Source: Desulfofustis sp.
GTDB lineage: Bacteria; Desulfobacterota; Desulfobulbia; Desulfobulbales; Desulfocapsaceae
Reading direction: 5' to 3'
Assembly: GCA_030604345.1 (NCBI GenBank)
Contig: JAUVWB010000154.1
Location: 1 to 5,006, forward strand
DNA: 5,006 bases
Under the pieces are notes generated by a model, which did no database searches, was not told the DNA's origin, and saw nothing but the letters and a program-made list of their open reading frames with translations. How positions within the stretch are numbered: the stretch's first letter is position 1; the number at the start of each line of letters is the position of its first letter. The position numbers and the translations under genes are program-made. Of the stretch, positions 1 to 5,006 are shown in pieces.

Positions 1-370
1 ACTCGACCACCAGCACCCCGGTGTACCAGGTGAAGTAGCAAGAAATGGCTGCCGCCACAGCCAGGCACCAATATTCCAGGGCCAGGGCCACCTTGCTGGG
101 AAGATGTGAGATGAGAATCGTGACGCGAATATGCGCGCCTTCCCGCAGGGAATGGGCCAGGGCGAGAAAGGAAGCGGCCGCCAGGAAAAAACCGGTAAAG
201 TCAGCGTACGAGGGGATTGTCAGGCCGATGGCGGTACCCCGGACGAGGGTGCTGAGTCGGTCTATCAGGTTGAGGCTCACCTGAGCGATGACCACCAGCG
301 TGATAGCCGCAATAAAGAAAGCGGCAAGCCAGCCGCTGGCCAGGTAGACCACGTCGAGAGCTTTTCGCAT
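1..370 (-). CDS. dctQ: TRAP transporter small permease subunit (DctQ family), 3' end cut by window edge
   Basis: This is the small integral membrane subunit of a tripartite ATP-independent periplasmic (TRAP) transporter, which works with the large DctM subunit and a periplasmic binding protein to import carboxylates with an ion gradient. The reading frame is open from ATG at 370 to the window edge, giving 123 residues (MRKALDVVYLASGWLAAFF...). Hydrophobic segments lie at about residues 9-35, 55-75 and 94-122. Between the second and third is REGAHIRV (residues 76-83), the conserved loop typical of DctQ proteins. Family members are usually about 160-200 residues with four membrane segments, so the last segment lies outside the window. 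The start is supported by GAGG at 376-379, 5 nt upstream. The gene follows the binding-protein gene by 67 nt on the same strand and is probably cotranscribed with it; a dctM gene is expected next. The family call is firm; the substrate is not shown by this subunit. Confidence 0.9.
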   Translation of the reverse strand, partial: MRKALDVVYLASGWLAAFFIAAITLVVIAQVSLNLIDRLSTLVRGTAIGLTIPSYADFTGFFLAAASFLALAHSLREGAHIRVTILISHLPSKVALALEYWCLAVAAAISCYFTWYTGVLVVE

Positions 371-391
371 CGAAGCCTCGCTTATACAACG

Positions 392-427
392 GAGAACGGG
401 CCCGACCATGCTCTGTCCGGCCCGCTC
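392..427 (-). promoter_or_regulatory. Intergenic RNA hairpin between dctP and dctQ
   Basis: On the plus strand, CGGGCCCGAC (397-406) and GTCCGGCCCG (415-424) form a 10-position stem with one mismatch, around an 8-nt loop (407-414). Three further pairs (GAG 392-394 with CTC 425-427) extend it across a 2-nt AA bulge. It lies wholly in the 67-nt gap after the dctP stop. In the direction of transcription (minus strand) no T-run follows it, so it does not look like a full intrinsic terminator. Such hairpins between a binding-protein gene and its permease genes often stabilise the upstream message or reduce read-through, giving more binding protein than membrane subunit. That role is inferred here. 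Confidence 0.55.
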
Positions 428-437
428 AGGGTCTTGC

Positions 438-1427
438 TTAGTTGCCGAAGGCCTGCAGCAGGGTTTCTCCCTCGGCGCCGGCGGCCTGTTTCCACTCGAC
501 GAGCATCTCCTCGCCGACTTTCTTCAAGCCGGCCATCAATTCCTCGCTTGGCTCGACAACGGTCATGCCGTTGTCTTTCAGGACCGCGATCTGGTCGGAA
601 TTCTCTTTGCGGCTCATCTCCCAGCCGCGTTTCTCGGCGTTGGCGGCGGCGGTCAACACAGCCTGCTGGATATCCTGATCAAGCTTTTGGAACGCACGCT
701 GGTTGACGACCACAATGTTTTTCGGCACCCAGGCCTGGATGTCGGTGAAGTGGGAAACGAAGTCCCAGGCTTTGGAGTCGGCGCCGGTGGACGGCGAGGT
801 AATCATTGCCTCGACTCGGCCGGTGGCAAACGCCTGGGGGATATCGGGCACTTCGACCTGAGTTGGGGCGGCCCCCACCAGATTGGCCAACTTCTCCAGA
901 GTGGCGTTGTAGGTCCTGAACTTGATACCCTTGAGGTCCTCTACCGTATTGATCGGCTTTTTCGTGTACAGGCCTTGCGGCGGCCAGGCAACGGAGAACA
1001 GCGGCATCAGCGACTGCTTTTCGAGCAAACCGGTGATGATCGGTTTTTGGGCTTGCCACAATTTCTCTGCGTCTTCGTAGTTGGTGGCCAAAAACGGCTG
1101 GGAATCGGCGCCAAATACCGGATTTTCGTTGGAGAGCAGGGAGACGAAAAATTCGCCGATGGGCACTTGACCACCGCGAACCGCGTTTTTGATCTCCGGA
1201 TGTTTGAACAGCGATCCGGCCGAGTGGATCTTGATGTCCAGCCGACCATTGGTTGCCTGTCTCACTTCATCGGCGAACTGCATGATGTTCTGGGTGTGGA
1301 ATGTTTTGTCCGGGTAGGGGGTCGGCATGTCCCAGGTGATGGCGTCGGCCGCCTGGACTCCGGTGGCAACACCGCACAGAAAAAGACCGGATAGTAGGCT
1401 GTGAACGAGTGACTTGATCCGCTTCAT
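438..1427 (-). CDS. dctP: TRAP transporter periplasmic solute-binding protein (DctP family)
   Basis: This is the extracytoplasmic receptor that captures the substrate in the periplasm and hands it to the DctQM permease. It has 329 residues, normal for the family. Residues 1-26 form a Sec signal peptide: basic MKRIK, a hydrophobic core, and cleavage expected after VQA before ADAITWD. The mature protein has the DctP landmarks: ITWDMPTPYP at the first strand (about 30-39), VEDLKGIKFRTYN (162-174), and the run VEVPDIPQAFATGRVEAM (191-208) followed by ITSPSTGADSKAWDF. Arg171 in KFR corresponds to the family's invariant arginine that pairs with the substrate carboxylate. The start ATG at 1425-1427 has a near-ideal AAGGAGGAG upstream. 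The gene is divergent from a 5-oxoprolinase-like gene and followed by dctQ. Pyroglutamate or a similar cyclic carboxylate is the substrate suggested by context only. Confidence 0.94.
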   Translation of the reverse strand: MKRIKSLVHSLLSGLFLCGVATGVQAADAITWDMPTPYPDKTFHTQNIMQFADEVRQATNGRLDIKIHSAGSLFKHPEIKNAVRGGQVPIGEFFVSLLSNENPVFGADSQPFLATNYEDAEKLWQAQKPIITGLLEKQSLMPLFSVAWPPQGLYTKKPINTVEDLKGIKFRTYNATLEKLANLVGAAPTQVEVPDIPQAFATGRVEAMITSPSTGADSKAWDFVSHFTDIQAWVPKNIVVVNQRAFQKLDQDIQQAVLTAAANAEKRGWEMSRKENSDQIAVLKDNGMTVVEPSEELMAGLKKVGEEMLVEWKQAAGAEGETLLQAFGN

Positions 1428-1433
1428 GGCACG

Positions 1434-1442
1434 CTCCTCCTT
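1434..1442 (-). promoter_or_regulatory. Strong ribosome binding site of dctP
   Basis: Read on the minus strand, AAGGAGGAG ends 6 nt before the ATG at 1427-1425. It is a nearly complete match to the anti-Shine-Dalgarno sequence. It fixes the dctP start and suggests high translation, as expected for a binding protein needed in excess. It is visibly stronger than the GAGG before dctQ and the AGGA before the 5-oxoprolinase gene. Confidence 0.8.
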
Positions 1443-1496
1443 AAAAGTAGTGGTGGAAAGACAGGTACTATCGGGGAAAACCTACCACAAACAGGC

Positions 1497-1525
1497 AATA
1501 AATGGCACGGAATATGAGCTTGCAA
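1497..1525 (-). promoter_or_regulatory. Candidate sigma70-type promoter for dctPQ
   Basis: On the minus strand a -35-like TTGCAA (plus positions 1520-1525) and a -10-like TTTATT (1497-1502) are separated by 17 nt. Each matches consensus at 4 of 6 positions, so this is a weak call based mainly on ideal spacing and location. Transcription would begin near 1490, giving a leader of about 60 nt before dctP. The -35 box touches the edge of the dyad at 1524-1554. Confidence 0.3.
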
Positions 1526-1554
1526 TTCCATGGTGCCAATGGCACTATGGCATT
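1524..1554. promoter_or_regulatory. 31-nt imperfect dyad, likely operator for both divergent genes
   Basis: Left arm AATTCCATGGTGCCA (1524-1538) and right arm TGGCACTATGGCATT (1540-1554) are symmetric about A1539. Thirteen of 15 positions pair; the mismatches are 1532/1546 and 1527/1551. The inner six pairs (GTGCCA/TGGCAC) are perfect. Symmetry of this length between divergent genes is typical of a binding site for a dimeric or tetrameric transcription factor. It lies between the two candidate promoters, overlapping the leftward -35 box by 2 nt and ending 3 nt before the rightward one. I do not recognise the regulator family from the sequence. Confidence 0.6.
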
Positions 1555-1557
1555 ATG

Positions 1558-1572
1558 TTGACAAATTGTCGA
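1558..1572. promoter_or_regulatory. Small palindrome overlapping the oplAH -35 box
   Basis: GACAA (1560-1564) and TTGTC (1566-1570) are inverted repeats around A1565. One further matched pair (T1558/A1572) lies beyond a single mismatch. The site covers the -35 hexamer of the rightward promoter, a position where a bound protein would block RNA polymerase. It could be a repressor operator or a chance result of the TTGACA sequence; a 5-bp arm alone is modest evidence. Confidence 0.35.
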
Positions 1573-1589
1573 TAAAAAATAGTTACAAT
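1558..1589 (+). promoter_or_regulatory. Candidate promoter for oplAH with long spacer
   Basis: TTGACA (1558-1563) is a perfect -35 hexamer and TACAAT (1584-1589) matches the -10 consensus at 5 of 6 positions, but the spacer is 20 nt instead of about 17. Transcription would start near 1596, about 40 nt before the ATG at 1635. The over-long spacer suggests a weak basal promoter that depends on an activator, or that the true -35 lies elsewhere. The location and hexamer quality make some promoter here likely. Confidence 0.45.
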
Positions 1590-1634
1590 CCTCTTCGACA
1601 TTCCCGTTCAGCCCCCTTCAATGCAGGAACGACT

Positions 1635-4600
1635 ATGGACCTTAAAAAAAACGGAACCTGGCGGATCTGGGTCGATCGCGGCGGTACGTTCACCGACGTG
1701 GTTGCGCGCCGTCCGGATGGGGTGATCGTCACCCATAAACTGCTGTCAGAAAATCCGGAACAGTACACCGACGCCGCTGTCCAGGGGATTCGTGATCTGC
1801 TCGGTCTGCGGACGGCGGAGCCCATTCCGACCGAGATGATCGAGCATGTGAAGATGGGTACCACCGTGGCCACCAACGCCCTGCTCGAGCGAACCGGAGA
1901 CCGGACCCTGCTCCTCATCACCAAAGGGTTTGGCGATGCCCTGCGGATCGGCTACCAGAACCGGCCCCGTCTCTTCGACCGGCACATCATCCTGCCCGAA
2001 TTGTTGTACGAGCGCGTGGCGGAAGTGAACGAGCGCCTGGACGCCCGGGGCGAAGTGATCGTCCCGCTCGACGAGCAGGGTGTCGTTCGTCGTCTGGAGG
2101 AAGCCTATGCCGATGGTGTCCGCGCCGTTGCCATTGTCTTTCTGCACGCCTATCGCTATCCCGACCACGAGCGACGAGCGGCGGAGCTTGCCCGTTCGCT
2201 CGGGTTCACGCAGGTATCCACCAGCCACGAGGCAAGTCCGTTGATGAAAGTGGTACCACGCGGTGACACCACCGTGGTCGATGCCTATCTCTCCCCGATT
2301 TTACGCCTTTATGTCGATCAGGTGGCCACGGAGTTGAGTAGTTCGGGCGCCGCGGCGCCGCGCCTGATGTTCATGCAGTCCAACGGCGGCTTGACCGATG
2401 CCCGCATGTTTCAGGGACGTGATGCCATCCTGTCCGGTCCGGCGGGCGGCGTGGTCGGCATGGCCAAGACCGGTGAGATGAGCGGCTATCGGAAACTGAT
2501 AGGCTTTGACATGGGCGGTACCTCCACCGATGTCGCCCATTATGACGGGGTCTACGAACGGAGCTTCGAGACGATGGTCGCCGGAGTGCGGATGCGGGCT
2601 CCGATGATGCACATCCATACCGTCGCGGCCGGCGGCGGTTCTATCCTGCATTTCGATGGGGCCCGTTACCGGGTCGGGCCTGATTCCGCCGGTGCCAACC
2701 CTGGCCCGGTCTGCTACCGCCGGGGCGGGCCGCTCACCGTGACCGACTGTAACGTCATGCTCGGCAAAATTCAGCCCGACTTTTTCCCCCATGTCTTCGG
2801 TGTCAGCGGTGATCAGCGACTGGATCGGGAGGCGGTCGCGCAACGCTTCGCCGCTCTGGCGGAAACCATTGCTGCCGCCACCGGATTAGCGGTTCAACCG
2901 CCGGAACAGGTGGCCGATGGGTTTCTCCGTATCGCCGTGGAAAACATGGCCAATGCCATCAAGAAGATTTCGGTTCAACGGGGTCACGACATCACCGGCT
3001 ACACCATGAACTGCTTTGGCGGGGCCGGGGGGCAGCATGCCTGCCTGGTTGCCGACGCGCTCGGCATGAAGCGCATCTTCCTGCACCCGTTTGCCGGGGT
3101 GTTGTCGGCGTATGGCATGGGGCTGGCGGATATCACCGCCATGCGTGAGGCCCAGATCGAATGCGAGCTTGACGGGCAGGCCCTGGAGGTCATCGAACAG
3201 CGGAGTCGGCCCCTGGAGGCACAAGCTCGGCAGGAAGTGGCGGAACAGGGCGTGGCCGAAGAGGAGATCGTCGTCGTACGCCGGGTGCATATCCGCTACG
3301 ACGGTACCGACACCTCGCTGCCGGTAAACGCCGGCGGCCTTGTCGAGATGCGGGAGGCCTTCGAACAGGCCCATCGCCAGCGCTTCGGGTTCATCGCCCG
3401 GGAGCGCCGGTTGATGGTGGAGGCGGTGTCGATCGAGGCCGTTGGCTCCGGTGAAGCGCAACAAGATGAGACGATCCGGGCGGAAAGCCACGGGGCGCCA
3501 GGTGCTGAGCTGGCTCGCGCTGAGGTCTTCATGGCCGGTCAGTGGCACTCGACGCCGCTCTTTGAGCGTTCTTCCTTGCAGACGGGGCAGCAGGTTGACG
3601 GCCCGGCGATCATCATCGAACCGACTTCCACCATCGTCGTCGAACCCGGCTGGCGGGCCGAGATGAACAATCATCACCATCTCATTCTCACCCGATACCT
3701 GTCGCGTCCCCAGGCGGAGGCGGTGGGCACCCACGTTGACCCGGTGATGCTCGAGGTGTTCAACAACCTGTTCATGTCCATCGCTGAACAGATGGGTGCA
3801 ACGTTGGCCAATACCGCCTATTCGGTCAATATCAAGGAGCGGCTCGATTTCTCCTGCGCCGTATTCAACGCCCATGGCGATCTGGTTGCCAATGCCCCCC
3901 ATGTTCCGGTGCATCTCGGTTCGATGAGTGATTCGGTTAAGACAATCATCCGGGAAAACCGCGGAACCATGCAGCCTGGTTCGGTGTACATGCTCAACGC
4001 CCCGTACAACGGCGGCACCCACTTGCCTGACGTGACCGTTGTGACGCCGGTTTTTGACGAGGCCGGCCAAGACATTCTCTTCTATGTGGGGTCGCGCGGA
4101 CACCATGCCGATATCGGCGGCCGGACACCGGGTTCGTCGCCGCCCGACAGCAGGCACATCGACGAGGAAGGAGTGTTGATCGACAACTTCCTTCTGGTCG
4201 AGGGGGGTCGCTTGCGCGAGGCGGAGACGCGGCAGCTGTTGGCATCGGGGCCTTATCCCTGCCGCAATATCGAGCAGAACATGGCCGACCTGACCGCCCA
4301 GATTGCCGCCAACGAGACCGGGGTCAGCGAATTGCGCACAATGGTCCACCAGTTCGGACTCGATGTGGTTCAGGCCTATATGCAGCATGTCCAGGACAAC
4401 GCCGAGGAATCGGTGCGGCGGGTGCTCGACGTTCTCAAGGAAGGCCGGTTCGTCAACCGCCTCGACGGAGGTCAGCAGATAGCCGTCGATATTTCGGTTG
4501 ATCGGGAGCGGCGCGAGGCGATTATCGATTTCACCGGGACGTCGCCGCAGCATCCCGGCAATTACAACGCGCCGCTGGCCGTCTGCCGGGCGGCTGTATT

Positions 4601-5006
4601 GTATGTCTTTCGCACGCTGGTGGCCGATGAGATCCCGCTCAATGAGGGATGCCTTAAGCCGCTGAGGATTGTGGTGCCGCCGGGAACCATGATCAACCCC
4701 AGTTATCCGGCAGCAGTCATTGCCGGTAACACCGAGGTGTCGCAGGCGATTACCGATACGCTTTTCGGAGCGCTCGGGGTGCTCGCCGCTTCGCAGGGGA
4801 CGATGAACAATTTCGTCTACGGCAATAAAACCTACCAGAATTATGAGACCATCTGCGGGGGGACCGGCGCCGGTCCGGATCATCCTGGGACCAGCGCGGT
4901 ACACAGCCACATGACGAACACTCGGATGACCGATCCGGAGGTGATCGAATGGCGCTTCCCGGTGCGTCTCGAGTCCTTTTCCATCAGAAAGGGATCCGGC
5001 GGGCGC
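1635..5006 (+). CDS. oplAH: ATP-dependent 5-oxoprolinase, fused HyuA-HyuB (OplAH type), 3' end cut by window edge
   Basis: The family hydrolyses 5-oxo-L-proline (pyroglutamate) to L-glutamate with ATP, in the cytoplasm. The frame is open for 1124 residues to the window edge; full-length enzymes have roughly 1200-1290, so only the end is missing. The HyuA part (about 1-690) begins with the phosphate-binding [12 protein letters not shown] (12-23), then [12 protein letters not shown] (75-86), a second actin-like motif [11 protein letters not shown] (290-300), HTVAAGGGS (328-336), [11 protein letters not shown] (348-358) and [11 protein letters not shown] (460-470). The GGQHAC form favours 5-oxoprolinase over hydantoinase. 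The HyuB part (from about 700) shows [26 protein letters not shown] (735-760), [14 protein letters not shown] (787-800), RGHHADIGG (821-829), [16 protein letters not shown] (965-980) and GNTEVSQ (1031-1037). No stop or frameshift separates the halves. ATG at 1635 is chosen because AGGA (1625-1628) lies 6 nt upstream and the N-terminal motif follows directly. N-methylhydantoinase remains a minor alternative. Confidence 0.93.
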   Translation, partial: MDLKKNGTWRIWVDRGGTFTDVVARRPDGVIVTHKLLSENPEQYTDAAVQGIRDLLGLRTAEPIPTEMIEHVKMGTTVATNALLERTGDRTLLLITKGFGDALRIGYQNRPRLFDRHIILPELLYERVAEVNERLDARGEVIVPLDEQGVVRRLEEAYADGVRAVAIVFLHAYRYPDHERRAAELARSLGFTQVSTSHEASPLMKVVPRGDTTVVDAYLSPILRLYVDQVATELSSSGAAAPRLMFMQSNGGLTDARMFQGRDAILSGPAGGVVGMAKTGEMSGYRKLIGFDMGGTSTDVAHYDGVYERSFETMVAGVRMRAPMMHIHTVAAGGGSILHFDGARYRVGPDSAGANPGPVCYRRGGPLTVTDCNVMLGKIQPDFFPHVFGVSGDQRLDREAVAQRFAALAETIAAATGLAVQPPEQVADGFLRIAVENMANAIKKISVQRGHDITGYTMNCFGGAGGQHACLVADALGMKRIFLHPFAGVLSAYGMGLADITAMREAQIECELDGQALEVIEQRSRPLEAQARQEVAEQGVAEEEIVVVRRVHIRYDGTDTSLPVNAGGLVEMREAFEQAHRQRFGFIARERRLMVEAVSIEAVGSGEAQQDETIRAESHGAPGAELARAEVFMAGQWHSTPLFERSSLQTGQQVDGPAIIIEPTSTIVVEPGWRAEMNNHHHLILTRYLSRPQAEAVGTHVDPVMLEVFNNLFMSIAEQMGATLANTAYSVNIKERLDFSCAVFNAHGDLVANAPHVPVHLGSMSDSVKTIIRENRGTMQPGSVYMLNAPYNGGTHLPDVTVVTPVFDEAGQDILFYVGSRGHHADIGGRTPGSSPPDSRHIDEEGVLIDNFLLVEGGRLREAETRQLLASGPYPCRNIEQNMADLTAQIAANETGVSELRTMVHQFGLDVVQAYMQHVQDNAEESVRRVLDVLKEGRFVNRLDGGQQIAVDISVDRERREAIIDFTGTSPQHPGNYNAPLAVCRAAVLYVFRTLVADEIPLNEGCLKPLRIVVPPGTMINPSYPAAVIAGNTEVSQAITDTLFGALGVLAASQGTMNNFVYGNKTYQNYETICGGTGAGPDHPGTSAVHSHMTNTRMTDPEVIEWRFPVRLESFSIRKGSGGR

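Larger units (their letters stand above)
1428..1634. promoter_or_regulatory. Divergent intergenic regulatory region between dctP and oplAH
   Basis: This 207-nt gap has no gene and is clearly richer in A and T than the flanking coding DNA. It must hold the promoters for both the leftward TRAP genes and the rightward 5-oxoprolinase gene. Visible elements, listed separately, are a candidate leftward promoter (1497-1525), a large dyad (1524-1554), a candidate rightward promoter (1558-1589) and a small palindrome over its -35 box. The compact order promoter - dyad - promoter suggests one regulator acting on both transcripts, though no regulator gene is present in the window. Confidence 0.75.

Noticed and set aside
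131..706. Plus-strand frame of 191 codons crossing dctQ and the end of dctP
   Set aside because: Low-complexity Arg/Ser-rich translation and no domain; it overlaps two well-supported genes on the other strand.
408..1394. Plus-strand open frame of 328 codons opposite dctP
   Set aside because: It mirrors dctP almost exactly, has no recognisable domain, and dctP on the minus strand has a signal peptide, an ideal ribosome-binding site and family motifs.
1374..1427. Lipoprotein signal in DctP (Cys18 in LFLCGVA)
   Set aside because: The residue before Cys is Leu, which does not fit a lipobox (Gly, Ala or Ser expected), whereas VQA-AD at 24-28 is a standard signal peptidase I site.
1503..1524. Plus-strand sigma54-like TGGCAC followed by TTGCA
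   Set aside because: GG and GC are 16 nt apart, far from the required 10.
1520..1545. Sigma54 (-24/-12) promoter for dctP: minus-strand TTGGCAC followed by TTGCA
   Set aside because: Both half-motifs are good, but the gap between GG and GC is 12 nt instead of the required 10. Sigma54 promoters tolerate little spacing change, so this is more likely a by-product of the dyad.
1635..1738. Programmed -1 frameshift at A_AAA_AAC in codons 4-6
   Set aside because: The shifted frame ends within about 35 codons and encodes nothing recognisable; no downstream structure was evident.
2886..4910. Long minus-strand open frame of 674 codons opposite the 5-oxoprolinase gene
   Set aside because: The translation is rich in H, R, G and D with no family motif, the typical look of an antisense frame in GC-rich DNA. 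The opposite strand is fully explained by OplAH motifs throughout.
1..5006. CRISPR arrays, tRNA or rRNA genes, insertion sequences or phage genes
   Set aside because: No regularly spaced repeats, no terminal inverted repeats with a transposase, and no RNA gene signatures were seen. The window is almost fully explained by three metabolic and transport genes.

Overview
The window holds three genes: a divergent pair, with a third gene behind one of them. All are of bacterial type. The coding DNA is GC-rich, the ribosome-binding sites are purine-rich Shine-Dalgarno sequences, and a periplasmic TRAP transporter is present. This points to a Gram-negative bacterium, most likely in the broad Pseudomonadota/Desulfobacterota range. 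I cannot place it more precisely from sequence alone.

Layout. Positions 1-370 (minus strand, 3' end cut by the window edge) encode the small membrane subunit of a TRAP transporter (DctQ type). Positions 438-1427 (minus strand, complete) encode its periplasmic solute-binding protein (DctP type) with a clear Sec signal peptide. The 67-nt gap between them carries a strong imperfect hairpin. Positions 1428-1634 form an AT-richer divergent intergenic region with a striking 31-nt imperfect dyad (13 of 15 base pairs), a second smaller palindrome, an extra copy of a dyad half-site, and plausible promoters in both directions. Positions 1635-5006 (plus strand, 3' end cut by the window edge) encode 1124 residues of a very large fused HyuA-HyuB protein that reads as an ATP-dependent 5-oxoprolinase (OplAH type).

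How the genes may work together. 5-Oxoprolinase of this type hydrolyses 5-oxo-L-proline (pyroglutamate) to glutamate at the cost of ATP. TRAP transporters import small carboxylates using an ion gradient, and some DctP proteins (Bordetella pertussis DctP6/DctP7) are known to bind pyroglutamate. The arrangement therefore suggests an uptake-and-hydrolysis module for pyroglutamate or a related cyclic amide acid. It would be controlled from one shared divergent regulatory region, with the large TRAP permease (DctM) expected just beyond position 1. The families are clear from sequence; the substrate is an inference from gene neighbourhood.

The families themselves are all known. The least explained parts of the window are the non-coding elements: the dyad at 1524-1554 and the dctP-dctQ hairpin.
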